Below are positions 35,215 to 48,078 of a stretch of 64,000 bases of DNA, in pieces. The position numbers and the translations under genes were made by a program. Location of the stretch: assembly GCF_036850765.1 (NCBI RefSeq), contig NC_089493.1, forward strand, positions 129,276,239-129,340,238, given 5' to 3'. The notes under the pieces were generated by a model. That model was not told the DNA's origin. It worked only from the letters and a program-made list of their open reading frames with translations, and did not search any database. The stretch comes from Saccopteryx bilineata (taxonomy: Eukaryota; Chordata; Mammalia; Chiroptera; Emballonuridae). Each line of letters opens with the position of its first letter. Position 1 is the first letter of the stretch.

Positions 35215-35450
35215 GACCACGCAGTGGTAACAGCAATAGTACCAATTGTTACCACTGTTTGGGTGGCAGGTACTTTCCTAAGTCTTCTTTGTGTATTGTC
35301 TTATTTTATTCTCCTCAGAACCCTGAGGTGTGGAGGTTGTTACGGTGTTCTAGAAGCCTAGAATCAGGTCTCAGAGAAGTTAAGGCATTTACACTTGGTC
35401 GTGTGTCTAAACAAGGCTTCTGGGTCAGAATTTGAATTCGGGCCTGCCTG
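35215..35450 (-). repeat. MIR relic
   Basis: A MIR-like layout (attctcctcagaaccctgag, ctcagagaagttaagg). Confidence 0.6.
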
Positions 35451-36143
35451 CACCTGAACCCAGGCTGTACCTTGGGGCTGACAGGGAAGCCTGATGAGTC
35501 AGTCCATTTAACAGGGAATTGTGTCTCAGGGACACTTGAGAGCTCTCAGTAACCTCTGACGGGGACTGATGACTGAGCCTGGGCCCTTGGGCAGCCTGCA
35601 CTCCTTGTCTGGGCTCAGATTCTCATCTGTGCAATGGGCAGGGAAGGTGGGCACTGGACCAGGTGAATGCCAAGAGGCCTTCAAGCTCTGAGGACTGGAA
35701 CAGCTGGCTACATTCCTGAGGGGGACTCCTTGGAGAGCCGGAGGGAGACAGCGGTCGGCAGAGCTGTCCTACCAGGATGAGCTATCTTTCAGGATAGAAA
35801 CTTAAAGAATTTGGAAGCAGGGAGGCATTTAGAACACATCTGGGGAAAGTGGGTCCTTCCTTGAGCAAAGCCTGGACAGTCTTCTGGAAGGGATGGGACT
35901 TCCAGACACGCTTAGATGGGCACCTGGCAGGACTCAACAGAGGTTGAATGAATGCAGGTGTGTGCCACAGCCTGCCAGAGATGCTGCCTGCCAGGGACGC
36001 CACACCCACCCCCTGCCAATTTTGTCTCCCGATTCCTCATCTCTGCTGTTCCCCTCTCCATTCCCCCTTGTTCCCATCCCTTCTGGTTGTACTTCTTCTG
36101 AGCTCAGAGTAGCTTTATTTTCCTCATGGTTCTGTACCTGCAA

Positions 36144-36195
<52 letters not shown>

Positions 36196-36295
36196 TCTCT
36201 GTACACACTTCAATTTCTGAGATGATGTCACACTACTTTTTCAAGTGGCATTGAGCCCTGGAGATGAAAACTCCTGTTGGGGTGGCCCCTTAGCC
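35451..36295. other. No gene; MIR relic and (GT)n microsatellite
   Basis: 35590-35690 resembles a MIR (cagattctcatctgtgcaatggg). A (GT)n microsatellite occupies 36148-36194. The rest is unassigned. Confidence 0.45.
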
Positions 36296-36559
36296 CAGCA
36301 ATCTTCAACCTTTTTATATCTCTTGACACACATAAACTAATTACTAAAACTCTGTGGCATACCAAAAAATATACTTTTTGCCAATCTGACAAAAAAACCG
36401 TATAAATTTGATTTATTCACACTAGATGGCTATTGTTGTATTGGCTATTGTGATTTTTTAATTTGACAGTCTAAGGGAGGAGAGGTCCGTGCCTCCGAAT
36501 AAATAGTCAGGTATTGCATGTTTTAAGAATTCTTGCTGCACATGGGTTGAAAATTGCTG
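36296..36559 (+). mobile_element. Non-autonomous hAT
   Basis: Ends CAGCAATCTTCAACC and GGTTGAAAATTGCTG are inverted repeats with one mismatch. Flanking 8-mers CCTTAGCC and CCATCGCC match at six of eight. The interior matches my memory of a bat hAT family; no transposase frame. Confidence 0.8.
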
Positions 36560-37054
36560 CCATCGCCAGAAGAGGGTGTGACAGGCAGACCTGCTGCTGT
36601 GGCAGGAGTCTCACCGTGTTCGCAGACCCACAGCAGCAGGCTGGGTTCGCTCTGGTGTTGTCCCCTCCTGTCCTGATGCCCTGACCTTACTGTGGAGAGG
36701 GTGCTGTGGTGGGGATGGTGTGACTGGAAAGGCCAAGGGCTCTGTGTCCTAGTCTCCTCTCTTCCTCCTCTTCTTCCTAAAGCCTCGAGGGAAGCAGGCA
36801 GGGGATGCCAGGAGAACCTTGGCCCCACCCTGCCAGGCTGGCCCTGGTAACACACAGCTGTCCTGACTCACACAGATACTGCTTTGAGAGGAAGAATTGA
36901 TTGATGTCTTCTCTTGGATGGGATCATGGGGCTTGGAGAAGTGCCTAGGGGACAGCTTTGAATACGAAGGCCTAAACTGACTCAGATTGTTAGAAAAAGG
37001 GAAGGCTGACACAGAGCTGTTCCTAAGGAACTAAGGAGACCCGCTTCCCTAGGC
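36560..37054. other. No gene recognised
   Basis: Unique-looking; no supported exon. Confidence 0.35.
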
Positions 37055-37265
37055 CTCCACCCATTTACTGAGCACCTATACTAATCAAATCAGTTTAGGT
37101 AATTTTGCCCCATTGAGTTCTAAAATCATCCTGGGGGGGGGGTGTAGAGTTTATAGTCCCTATTTTATAAATAAATGAACAAGTTGAGGTTTAGAGAGGA
37201 CATTTTCCTAAAGTCACATGACTGGGAAGTGACTGAGCCTAGATTTGAACCTATATCTGACTTCA
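37055..37265 (-). repeat. MIR relic
   Basis: Contains gttgaggtttagagaggac and tcacatgactgggaagtg, a degraded MIR in reverse. Confidence 0.6.
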
Positions 37266-37657
37266 AAGTCATCTTTGAAAATACCAGAGTCCACTTGTCT
37301 CACGAAGCCCCATGTGACTGTGCCAGCCCAGCTTGTGGCCACATTGCGTGGAATGGTGGCCAGAACCCTCTCTTGAGGGTTGAGGAGATGAAGACAATGG
37401 GTTTGCTGGACCCCAGCAGTGAGTGATGGGGCCTGGTATAAAACCCACATAACTACTCAATGTTGCTCTTTTCCTTTTATTAATTGTGAAAGAATTGCAT
37501 GCTCATTGTCAAAATTACAGCAGTATATCAACTAGAAAATGGAGGTAGACTTCTACCCTCAGCCCCACCCCCAGGCTTGGGTTCCCGATCAGGCTTCCAG
37601 ACCCTTTTCCATGTACAAACACCCATCCATTCATTGCTCTGTCCACCTAACCACACA

Positions 37658-37830
37658 CGAACTCATTCATTCATTCATTCATTCATTCATTCATTCATTC
37701 ATTCATTCACTGAACAATGCACTGAGCATTCATTATATGCCAAACCTTTGCTAGAATTAAGGACACAGTAGTAAATAAAGCAGATGCATTTCCTGCTCAG
37801 GGAAGTTCCGGTGTGACAGGAAGAAAACAG
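37658..37830 (+). repeat. (ATTC)n microsatellite and L2-like relic
   Basis: About 13 ATTC units (37658-37709), then cattatatgccaaacc...ggacacagtagtaaataa, an L2-type 3' end. Confidence 0.65.
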
Positions 37831-38312
37831 AGCAGGCAATAAGTAACAGGGACTACCTGAGAGTGGTGGCCCTCTGACCCAGATTTTCCTGCCAAGGTGA
37901 ATCTCAGGATAGAGAGGTGCTACCCATCCATCCAAGAAGAAGGACCTGTGTTTGCATGGGAACTGGAAGGCCCCTGTGGGAGGATGGTGACTCTGGGGAG
38001 GTGGGGGGGCCAGGCCAGGTAGGGCCATGGAGGACCTAGGATCATATTCCAAGTAAGAGGAGCAGTCTTGGGATAAAATATTAAAATATTAAAAAGTGAT
38101 GATATGATGCAATTTGTGTTTTCTTAGCCATTGTTCTGGCTGCTGCATACGGTACAGATTATAGATAGGAGTGTGGAACTATGTGGAGGGACAAGAGATA
38201 AAGTTGGGGCAGGGGGCTGGTGAACAGGCTTTGGTGGTTACCCAGGCAAGAGATGGTGGTGGGTTGGAAGACAAGAGAGAAGCAGAGGCAGAAAGAGGGA
38301 GTAAAGATATAT
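37831..38312. other. No gene recognised
   Basis: Unique-looking; no supported exon. Confidence 0.35.
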
Positions 38313-38630
38313 CAGGGCTGGGCAAACTTTGTGCAGAGGGCCAGGAAGAAAATGTTTGAGGTATTGCTACCACTCGTTCTGTTGTTGTAGTGTATAAGCC
38401 ACCACAGACAACATGCAGATGGGTGATATGTGGGTGAGTGCCATGGGACTTTCCTGATAGACACTGAGATTTGAATTTCACATCATTTCCCTGGGGCACA
38501 GAATTATCATTATCTTTTGATTTTCCCCAGCCATGTAAAACAGTTAAAGCTTCCTTAACTGGTGAGCTGAACAACCACAGTGGGTAGGTTGGGTTTGGTA
38601 CTCAGATCTGCTGTAGTTTGCAGACCTCTG
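38313..38630 (+). mobile_element. Ancient hAT-Charlie-type element
   Basis: Starts CAGGGCTGGGCAAACTTTG and ends GTAGTTTGCAGACCTCTG. Flanks AGATATAT (38305-38312) and AGATAGAT (38631-38638). MER5-like from memory. Confidence 0.75.
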
Positions 38631-38640
38631 AGATAGATTT

Positions 38641-39038
38641 TTTTTTTCACTATTTTTTTTTTTCTTCTGAAGCTGGAAACGGGGAGAGACAGTCAGACAG
38701 ACTCCCGCATGCGCCCGACCGGGATCCACCCGGCACGCCCACCAGGGGGGACACTCTGCCCACCAGGGGGCGATGCTCTGCCCCTCCGGGGGTCACTCTG
38801 TTGCGACCAGAGCCACTCTAGCGCCTGGGGCAGAGGCCAAGGAGCCATCCCCAGGGCCCCGGCCATCTTTGCTCCAATGGAGCCTCAGCTGCGGGAGGGG
38901 AAGAGAGAGACAGAGAGGAAGGAGAGGGGGAAGGGTGGAGAAGCAGATGTGTGCTTCTCCTGTGTGTCCAGGCTGGGAATCGAACCCGGACTTCTGCACG
39001 CCAGGCCGACGCTCTACCACTGAGCCAACCGGCCAGGG
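38641..39038 (-). mobile_element. SINE-A
   Basis: Minus-strand copy. Flanks CCTCTGAGATAGATTT and CCTCTGAGGTAGATTT. Confidence 0.92.
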
Positions 39039-39564
39039 CCTCTGAGGTAGATTTTGAGGTGGCTGTCCTTAGTGATGGACGATAGAGGCGAGAGGAACTC
39101 AGGTTCCTGGCTTGAGCAGAGGGTGGACAGTGGTCCCTTTACCACGTGGGAAGGGCTGGAGACAAACAGGTTTGGGGGAGAAATGGAGAGTTTGAAAAGG
39201 AACGTGGGAAGAGGGAGAGTCCATGAGTCACTGGAACAGAGATGTTTAGGAAACAGTTGAGTTTAAATTTGGAGCTCAGAGAAAAGTGTGGACCAGAGAA
39301 GTACATTTGGGAGCTGCCAATATATAGATGACATTTAAATCCACAGGAGTGCATAAAATCCTCTAGGGTAAAAGTAACAGAGTTGAAAAGGCAGCCTATA
39401 AGACAGAAGGAAGTGCTGGAGACGAGGGACCTGCAGTGAAATGGATGTGATGGAGAGAGGTGGAGAAAGACTAGGTGACTAGACCTGAGACCACGGGGCA
39501 TTGTGTTAACACAGAAATGAGGTCATACAAATAGAGCTGTTCGCTCAACAATATGTCATGGACT
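39039..39564. other. No gene recognised
   Basis: Unique-looking; no supported exon. Confidence 0.35.
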
Positions 39565-39863
39565 CTTTTTTTTTTTTTTGGACAGGAACATCAAGCTGCT
39601 CCTGTATGTGTGCTGACTGGGGAATCGAACCATGCTCTGGGACGATGCTCCAACCAACAGAGATATTCATTCCTCCAGGGCTTAATTTTTATTGATTTTT
39701 TTTAGAGAGACAGAGGAAGGGAGGGAGAGAAAGGGGAGGGGGAAGGGAAGTATTCATTTGTTGTTTCACTCAGTCCTGCATTTTTTGGTTACTTCCTGTG
39801 TGTGCCCTGAACAGGGATCAAACATGCAACCTTGTTTCGAGATGACACTCTTAATTGACTGGC
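39565..39863 (-). mobile_element. Two old tRNA-type SINEs
   Basis: 39565-39681 and 39690-39863 both end in degraded tRNA-like heads. CATGGACT (39557) and CATGGACT (39864) flank the pair, so one was inserted into or beside the other. Confidence 0.6.
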
Positions 39864-40004
39864 CATGGACTTATTTCCATATTAGCATGCCTTCTTTTGA
39901 GAAGCTGTGTGCTGCTATTCCATGATCTAGATTGGCCACGGTTAACGTACTAGTTCCCCACTTTTGCTGCCACCTGGGTATCTGAGCATTGGTGCTTGCA
40001 TTTC

Positions 40005-40310
40005 TCCAAACCATTTTCTAAAACTACAGCCTGTGGGCCAAATCTTCTGCCTGTTTTTGTATAGCCCACACGCTAAGAATGGTTTTTACATTTCTGATTG
40101 TTGGGAAAAAATTACATGATTTGTGAAAGTTATATGCAATTCAAATATGAGTGTCCGTGACATTCTATTGGGATGGAGCTCTCTCCTTCCATTATCCCTG
40201 AACTACAACTGCTCTCCTACTACCGCAGGTTGTTGTGACAGAGACTGGATGACCTACAAAACCTAAAATATCTTCAATCTGGACCTTTGCTGACACTGCC
40301 TGACTTGATC
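40005..40310 (+). mobile_element. Ancient hAT-Charlie-type element
   Basis: Contains acagcctgtgggccaaatct, gctaagaatggtttttacat and cctttgctgacactgcctg, landmarks of an old non-autonomous hAT family. Confidence 0.6.
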
Positions 40311-40939
40311 CTATAACCAGGACCAGCAGATCCACACACAGGTGGAGGGGGTGTTCGGAGCAGCTCCAGGAGGGTCTGATCTTGAGAGAAATTCTTTAAT
40401 GACCCTGATTCCACCATCAATTCTTCCTTATTTTGAGTAAACCATTGCCCTTCTAAATATCTTCCTTTAAAATTTAAACCTCCTCAGCCATGTTAAGTTT
40501 ACATACTAATTAATTAATCAAGGTTGAATCTACCAATAGCAATAATGTTACCTCTCTCCTCCAAACTCTTTCTTCCTCATCATCTTCAAAGTCCAAACAA
40601 AATTGCCCACCCTGGCCCTGCCTTCTTTGCAGTTCCTGCCCCTGTTGCGGTCAGCACCTTGCAGTTCAGGTCCGCCAGTCCTGAACTGCTTGCGACCCCC
40701 CAGCTGGCCATGCTGCTGCTTCCTCCCTGAGTGCCCCGCCCAGGTTCCCCCTCCTCCTGGAACAGCCTTCCCCAACCTGAATGCCTGAGTAGCTTCAGGT
40801 CAATTCTCAGGGTTCAGCTTTGGGATTACCAAGTGTCAGTGGTGCCTCCACTGTGCACCAGTAGCTTCACCGCCTCTTCAATAGTGCAGTATCCTAGGCT
40901 TTTCCTAATTTTATGATAAGAGTGATATTTCAAATGTAC
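40311..40939. other. No gene recognised
   Basis: Unique-looking with a C-rich segment at 40600-40770; open frames there lack splice framing. Confidence 0.35.
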
Positions 40940-41130
40940 CTTTTAGCAGCTCTGTAACCTTGGGCAAGATACAACTCTGCCTGAATTTCCTCATCTGTGA
41001 AATGGGATAATGATAGTGCCCAGAATTGTTGGGAAACTTAAAGGAGTCATTGTGCATTTAGAACAGAACCCTGTGTGTGGCAGGCATTCAACATTGTTGG
41101 CTTTTATTCTTAGTATTTGCTGCAAACAAA
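40940..41130 (+). repeat. MIR relic
   Basis: Contains ctgtaaccttgggcaagata and tttcctcatctgtgaaatggg, the MIR core. Confidence 0.82.
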
Positions 41131-41152
41131 ACAATATAGGAACATGGGTAAC

Positions 41153-41156
<4 letters not shown>

Positions 41157-41184
<28 letters not shown>

Positions 41185-41337
41185 TTTATTTATTCATTAT
41201 AGGGAGGGGAGAGGGGGGGGAGGAGCAGGAAGCATCAACTCCCATATGTGCCTTGACCAGGTAAGCCCAGGGTTTTGAACTGGCAACCTCAGCGTTTCCA
41301 GGTTGACGCTTTATCCACTGCGCCACCACAGGTCAGG
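41157..41337 (-). mobile_element. SINE-B
   Basis: Minus-strand copy; flanks CATGGGTAACTTTT at 41142 and 41340. Confidence 0.92.
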
Positions 41338-41344
41338 CAGCATG

Positions 41345-41944
41345 GGTAACTTTTGAAGCTTAATGATAAACCCAACCCAATGGAAGAACAAGACCATGTT
41401 CTCTGTCTCTATTCGTAGTGCCCTAGCACAGTGCCCCCGCCCGGGGCATCATTGTTACGTGAATGGATAACTGAGTGCTGGGAGACCTGAGGTGGGCAGA
41501 TAACCCACCGTTTTATGGGGCAACAGGTTGGTGTCCTTGTTCTCATCCCTGACAAAGTCCTGGAACCAATTATCAGCCCATCTTCTTCTAATGAACCTTT
41601 TGTTTCCTGGTTTTTCTCTCTGTGATTGATTCCCTACCAGAAGCCATGATGCATCTCATGGACAGCGTTGGGGCTGAGATGAACAGGTGGGCAGCTGGGT
41701 GGCAGCACAGGTAGGAAGACTCCCAAGCCCTGAGTATTGGATGAATTGATCCAGGGCAGATCTTCGCACTGTGGGGTTTTCCCATTTCTGTCTTCTTCCT
41801 GAGGACCCTGATGACACAAGAGATAAAGCATGGAGAGGAGAGCCACCCTTTGGGAGGACGTTCATTTAGTCTTTGTTTTCATCCACTAAGAAATTATCGA
41901 GTGCCTTCTCTGAACCAGGAACTGTTATAGCAGTGCTTTGGAAG
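41345..41944. other. No gene; L2-like relic at the right
   Basis: Mostly unique; 41880-41930 (gagtgccttctctgaaccaggaactg) resembles L2. Confidence 0.4.
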
Positions 41945-42062
41945 GTCATGGCGTGGTTACAGTCCACTGTGACTATACTTAATGCCACTGAGTGGTACAC
42001 TTAACAGTGGTTAAAATGGCAAGCTTTATGTTGTGTACGCTTTGCCACAATTTAAAATAAAG
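41945..42062 (+). mobile_element. Ancient LINE-1 3' end
   Basis: Contains gccactgagtggtacactta and ggttaaaatggcaagcttt, the terminal part of old mammalian L1 3' UTRs. Confidence 0.65.
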
Positions 42063-42206
42063 GATCAGGGCAGTGGAAGTGGTAGACTCAGTGTCACCAG
42101 AGGAAATGAAGTAGTAACACCTGAAACCTCTGGAAAGCTCCATCTCTTCCCCAGATCCTTCAAAAGAGGACAGCTGAGATATGTGCTGACCTAAGACATC
42201 CAAACC

Positions 42207-43240
42207 TGTAAAGAACTTTCGAGTTTATTTGAGCCAAACTGATGACAATTGCTGGGAAGCAAAATATCAATGGGACTGAGAGAGAATGCTCTGGAGAAGG
42301 GCAGTTTTGCAGCTTATTTTATCCATTAGAATCGAAGGAGGAGACATAAAGGGGTTATGTGAAATCTATTGGTGATAGATTAAGGGGGCGGGAGAAAGCA
42401 AAGCGGGGAAAACCTCTGGGATTGGATAAAAAATAAAACTGAGAGACACACACTTATATTGGTGGGCACAGGATAATTAACGTTTACTGCACATGGAGGT
42501 GGTATTCAGGGGAACAAGCCCACAGGGAGGGGTTCTAATGGCCTGTGCCCTCTTTGGCAAAGTCATGCCCTGAGGGGTCTGGAAAAAGATTACTGTGACA
42601 TTCCAAAGGTATGTTATCTTAGATACAAAAAGACCATAGTAGACAGGCTTGACAAAGATCAACCAGGTATAGACTGACCTTTGTTTGTTTTAATTTTTGT
42701 TTGTTTTAATTTTTATTTATTTTTTACAGAGACAGAGAGTGAGTCAGAGAGAGGGATAGACAAGGACAGACAGACAGGAATGGAGAGAGATGAGAAGCAT
42801 CAATCATTAGTTTTTCATTGCGTTGCAACACCTTAGTTCATTGATCGCTTTCTCATACGTGCCTTGACCGCGGGCCTTCAGCAGACTGAGTAACCCCTTG
42901 CTGGAGCCAGTGACTTTGGGTTCAAGCTGGTGGGCTTTTCCTAACCAGATGAGCCCGCACTGAAGCTGGCGACCTCGGGGTCTTGAACCCAGGTCCTCTG
43001 CATCCCAGTCTGATGCTCTATCCACTGCGCCACCGCCTGGTCAGGCTAGACTGACCTTTGTTAAGGAAACTACAGGTCTAGGCTGTGACTACCCACATGA
43101 CCCACTTTTAATTAGGGATTTTTATGTTCAGACTATCCTATGTGGTTACTTTAGGTCTTAGTTTGTAGGGTCCACCATACAGACCCCCTCCCCTGAGCAT
43201 ATCAGTTTTACTCTGTGGCTCCTTTTTCCTCCACACACGG
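42207..43240 (-). mobile_element. Probable old LTR split by SINE-C
   Basis: A minus-strand LTR-like block: TGTAAAGAACTTTCG at the U5 end and an AATAAAC-type signal (rc of gagtttatttg). The right boundary is unclear and no target duplication was found. A SINE-C sits at 42686-43046. Confidence 0.45.
42686..43046 (-). mobile_element. SINE-C
   Basis: Flanks TAGACTGACCTTTGTT at 42670 and 43047. Confidence 0.92.
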
Positions 43241-43493
43241 AACAGCAATACATGGAAACAACTTATAGCCGTTGGCCATAGCTTTGGTAGTATATTATTT
43301 TGGGTCATTTTGGTGAACAATATGACATGACTGCCCATTGGTGACCCCAGCAAGAGAAAGGAAGATTGAATACTTGCAGAGCTCTTACAAAGGAGGGGAT
43401 AGACTTATTCTGCATGGTCCAACGGGTCGAAGGAGGACTAAATGTGGGCTGTCCCGAGAGACAGATTTTGGCTCAATATAAGGTCAAGCTTTC

Positions 43494-43848
43494 GCCTGAC
43501 CAGGCAGTGGCGCAGTGGATAGAGCGTTGGACTGGGATGCAGAAGAACCAGGTTCGAGACCCCGAGGTCGCCAGCTTGAGCGGAGGCTCATCTGGTTTGA
43601 GCAAAAAGCCCACCAGCTTGAACCCAAGGTCGCTGGCTCCAGCAACGGGTTACTGGGTCTGCTGAAGGCCGGCGGTCAAGGCACATATGAGAAAGCAATC
43701 AATGAACAACTAAGGTGTCGCAATGTGCAACGAAAAACTAATGATTGATGCTTCTCATCTCTCTCCATTCCTGTCTGTCCCTGGCTATCCCTCTCTCTGA
43801 CTCACTCTCTGTCTCTGTAAAAAAAAAAAATAAAAAATTTTTTTTAAC
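43494..43848 (+). mobile_element. SINE-C
   Basis: Head GCCTGACCAGGCAGTGGCGC and A-rich tail. Flanks GTCAAGCTTTC at 43483-43493 and 43849-43859. Confidence 0.93.
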
Positions 43849-43859
43849 GTCAAGCTTTC

Positions 43860-45099
43860 CACCACTGGAAGCCACCTCAAAGCCAGCACTGACTTGGGAG
43901 GTAGTGGGTGTCTGTGAGTGGAGGGGGAACACAGAGGTTGTGAGGTGGCCAGAGAGAGGTTCCCTGTTCTGATACCTGACCATTAACGTCCACAGCTTCT
44001 CCAGAATTTGTTGGGAGACCTCGCCTCACTCCATGATCTCCCTCAAGTATCCCAACTTTGGTTTTTGTTTACTCCAAAGCATGGATGGCTCCCTTGTCCC
44101 TCTCTGTTCTGAGCTCCAGCTGTGTGTGTACAGGAGTCCTCCAGACATTTTGGCATGGGTGATCCATAGTTCAAACCCATTAGGACCTGTTCTCCCCGCT
44201 AAACGTGCTTTGTTCCAGGTGTTCCTGTCTTATTGTATGCCCACATCTGTTTGTTCAGGCCCAGGCCTGTCACGTCTACCTTTGAAATATCTCTGGATCT
44301 GAGCCAGGCATCACTAAGTGACTGATGAGACCGTATCCAGTTCTTATTTTTAAATATGTATTTTAGGTGTGGCTTTTTTAGCTGCTCTGAGCAGTGGCAA
44401 TTTCCATGGGGTGAGCAGAGTGGGAAGAGAAGGAGGGAATACTTTGAGTCCCTTCAGATGCTGTAAGAGAGACTCCAAAGATTACAGTGACTCATGCTAG
44501 AATAGATGCTTATTTCTCACCCATGTGACAGTCCAGGTATGTCCAGGGCTCATACTGCGGCCCCTCTGTCTTGCTGCTCTGCAGTCCCCAGGGTGTTGCC
44601 TCTGGCAACAGGGCCCAGAAGGCACCCCACACCTGTGTGCCAGCTCAGTGGGAAGGGGGAAGAGAAAAGAGAGGGTCTCTGCCTTCTCTTTAAGGGTACA
44701 ACCTGGAAGTTGTACACATCAGTTGCTCTCACATCCTATTAGCTAGAAAACTCATCTGACTACAAGGCAGGCTGGGATCTGTAGCTTTTAGCTGAGAGAC
44801 TATGTGCCTAACTAAAAATTCTGCAAAAGAAAAAGGTATTAGGTGTAATGGGGAAAACCAGTCATTTTTCTCACCATGGTTTTGTACGTGTTGTTGGGTT
44901 AAAGCTGCCCGTGGCTGGTGCTCTGGAGGAAGGGGAAAGCCTCCTTTCAGCTTCTCTTGGCAATTGGCAGGTCAGTGTAAACCCCCGACTATGTATGACC
45001 TGGAGAGAACTCCAGCTGGACTGCCTTACGCCATGTGAGACAGCTGACAGGCTAAAACCCCTTCCCGGGTCTACGGGTGGGAACCAGGGAGAGCCAAAC
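43860..45099. other. No gene; ancient repeat at 44460-44740
   Basis: 44460-44740 resembles the ancient repeat of 9063-9415 and 18000-18380. The rest is unique-looking without supported exons. Confidence 0.35.
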
Positions 45100-45760
45100 T
45101 GAAAACACAAGGCTGGTTTATTCCAAAAGGATTGTTTATTTAAAACGCTTGGATTCAAGTGTGCTGAGATGAACCCAAATGCCATGTCGGCCCAAGGAGG
45201 GTTGGAGAAAGGTATTTATAGGTTAGTCAGGGGTCTTGGAAAGTGGCTGCCTCTATAGGTACAAAGTAATACGTTTTCTTTTCTTTAAAAAAAAAATTTT
45301 TTTTACTTTTATTAATTTTTAGAGAGGAGAGAGAGTGAGAGAGAGAGAGAGAGAGAGAAGGGGGAGGGAGGAGCAGGAAGCATCAACTCCCATATGTGCC
45401 TTGACCAGGCAAGCCCAAGGTTTTGAATCGGCGACCTCAGCATTTCCAGGTCGAGGCTTTATCCACTGCGCCACCACAGGTCAGGCCAGTAATACTTTTT
45501 CTTATGTGGATTGGAGAGGTACCACAGTTTCTCCAAATTGTTTATTTCCTGGCTCAACTGTCTAAAGAAGGCCTGTGCTAATTCAAAAGTTACCGGCTGG
45601 CCAGGTAGGCCGAAGCTTCAAGCAAGCCAGTCCCCCATCCTCCCACTGGTTTGCACTGCCCTTGGGCTGGGGGCTGATCCCTTAAGACTGCTTATCAGAA
45701 GACAGTGCCCAATGTGGGGCCTGCACCTAGGCTTTTATAAACATTTATTGTGATTTAAAC
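45100..45760 (-). mobile_element. Probable old LTR carrying a SINE-B
   Basis: The minus-strand signal GGAATAAACC (rc near 45118) and LTR-like composition suggest an LTR, but ends and target duplication are not readable. A SINE-B lies at 45276-45485. Confidence 0.35.
45276..45485 (-). mobile_element. SINE-B
   Basis: Minus-strand copy. Flanks AGTAATAC on both sides. Confidence 0.9.
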
Positions 45761-47687
45761 TCCTGTAATTGTCAGGTCCCTTTCCCTGACTTTTGCAAAG
45801 ATAAACTTTTTGTTATTTTTCGGAGTGAAGGCAAGGAAGCCATTAAACGAGAGAATAGCAAGCCAATTACCTCACAGTGGGGGGAGGAAAATATACTGGA
45901 TTGAATCGAGCTGAGAAATTGGGTGAGGGGAATTTTAGTTTTAAAGGGGGCACTAGTTTTAAAAGCCACCCCGAACCCAAACCTTACCAAGTCAACGTAA
46001 CCTGCCTGGCAGCTCATTGTCTAGACTTTAGGAATACAGTATGCGAAGGCATGACACTCTAATGAAGTTCCGATTGTACCCAGCAAAGCTCTTCTTTTAT
46101 GGTGGGAACATTGAGCACAGGGAGTGGAAGTTACCTGCTAAGACTGCACAGTACAGTGTCAGAGCTAGGACCCCGAACTTTGTGCTCACTTGCTACTTCT
46201 TCAGAGGGATCTACCTGAGAGGCGGACAGGCAGTGCCAGGAGATAGGCTGAGGAAGGGCCACCTCTCCCGGTCTGTCTACCTGGGGAGCACTAAGCGTTT
46301 CTCAGGCCTCGGGGTTATCATGTTTCTGAGGTGCCTCCAAGTGGCCCTCACTGCATCTTAAACAGGACACTGTGCCAGACAGCAGTGACTTACGTGCACG
46401 CCCACCTTCCCCACTGGGATGCAGGCTCCTCTGTTTGAGTCATCTCTCTGGCCCTGGTACTTGCCTAATAGTTAAATGCATTACTGAATATGTGAACGAA
46501 TGTCTATTCAAGGACTCCTTACATTGCAGGTAATAGAAACCTACCTTGAATTGGTTAAGGGAAAGGAAAAAAAAAAAGACTGGCACAGTACCTGGGCCGT
46601 CTAAGCGTGCATCTGTCTTGGGCATAGCCGGCCCCAGGGGCTTAACTGCTATTTTTAGAAGCGGTGCTTCTGTGCTGTGCTGGTTAGCATAGATTGCCAC
46701 TAGATATGTGGCTTGACTCTTTTTGCCAACTTCATGGGGCATTGTCCAAGGAGCCCCTGCAGGGATTGGGAGGAAGTAGGAGGTTAGAGCTGCTGCTGGT
46801 GGCCGTGGTGGGGGCAAGGAGTCCCTCTTGAGTACTCCCAGGTCCAGGGCATCTTGGTATAGATTCCAGTCTCAGCCCTTGTTTGTTTGTTTTTTCTTTC
46901 TTTTGGTTTTTGCTCTGTGGGATCACAGCTGGGGTGATTTTTCCAGGGCTTTCCTGTGGCTCCACCTCCACTGGGGTTGGAAGTGCCTGCTGCCCTCTCA
47001 GACTGAAGGAGGCCTGGGGCCCTCATGCCTGCTTCTTCCGTAAAGCCCAGGAACTCTGGTCTTTCTGTGAGCTCCTTGGAGTTCCTACCTTCTGCCAGGA
47101 CTGGGCTAGGGGAGAAGGAGGAGCAGCAGGAGGGAGGGCTGGCTGGCTGGTTGGTGACTAACTCACTGGGAGGTGTGGTGCATGCTGACTGCTGGGCAGG
47201 TCTGCCCTGGGGGCCAGAATTCCCCTTTGTAGGAAAGACGGGCAGGGCGGTGCCAATGAGTGCAGTCTGAGATCCTTGGCCTGGAGATGGGCTCTGTGTA
47301 CTGGGCGGTGGCCCTGCGGTCCCCAAGGGCAATGACTGGCTTCCATCCCAGGCAGGCTCCCATCTCTGAGCAGCACGCTTCTCCGACGGGTGTGTTCCTT
47401 CCTGTCTCTGCTTCTGGGCCTGGCTACTGTGGTGGAGGCCCTGAGTGCTGTGCAGTTCTCAGGTCTTCTCAGGGTAAGCTGCGCAGGTGGGAATGGTCCT
47501 GGGTCCAGAGTCTAGGAAAGGAGTCAAAGGGAGCAAGCCCAGCACCTGCCCTGGGAGCCCCCTCATTCTTCCACAGGGGGGAAGGGCAGCTTGGCCTTCA
47601 GGAAGCCCTGGTAGGTCTGATCAGGAGAGAAGTGCTCCCTGGTCCCCTACATTCCCAGAGAGACCCCGGGGAGTAAGAACTCAGGGC
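45761..47687. other. No gene recognised; MIR relic at 46085-46180
   Basis: Unique-looking GC-moderate sequence. A donor-like CAGG|GTAAGC occurs at about 47470, but no matching acceptor or recognised peptide supports an exon. Confidence 0.35.
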
Positions 47688-48078
47688 GCCCTGGCCAGTT
47701 GGCTCAGTGGTAGAGCGTCGGCCTGGCGTGCAGAAGTCCTGGGTTCGATTCCCGGCCAGGGCACACAGGAGAAGCGCCCATCTGCTTCTCCACCCCTCCC
47801 CCTCTCCTTCCTCTCCCGCAGCCAGGGCTCCATTGGAGCAAAGATGGCCCGGGCGCTGGGGATGGCTCCTTGGCCTCTGCCCCAGGCGCTAGAGTGGCTC
47901 TGGTCGCGGCAGAGTGACGCCCCAGAGGGGCAGAGCATCGCCCCCTGGTGAGCAGAGCGTCGCCCCCTGGTGGGCGTGCCGGGTGGATCCCGGTCGGTCG
48001 GGCACATGCGGGAGTCTGTCTGACTGTCTCTCCCGGTTTCCAGCTTCAGAAAAATACAAAAAAAAAAAAAAAAAAAAA
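47688..48078 (+). mobile_element. SINE-A
   Basis: Plus-strand copy with a poly(A) tail. Flanks AGAACTCAGGGC at about 47676 and 48078. It lacks the usual 'tctctgtctctctc' tract. Confidence 0.92.

Noticed and set aside
38171..38574. Possible exon frames
   Set aside because: Much of it lies in an ancient hAT element starting at 38313.
47700..47760. tRNA gene
   Set aside because: The A and B boxes belong to SINE-A heads; each is followed by the SINE body and flanked by target duplications.
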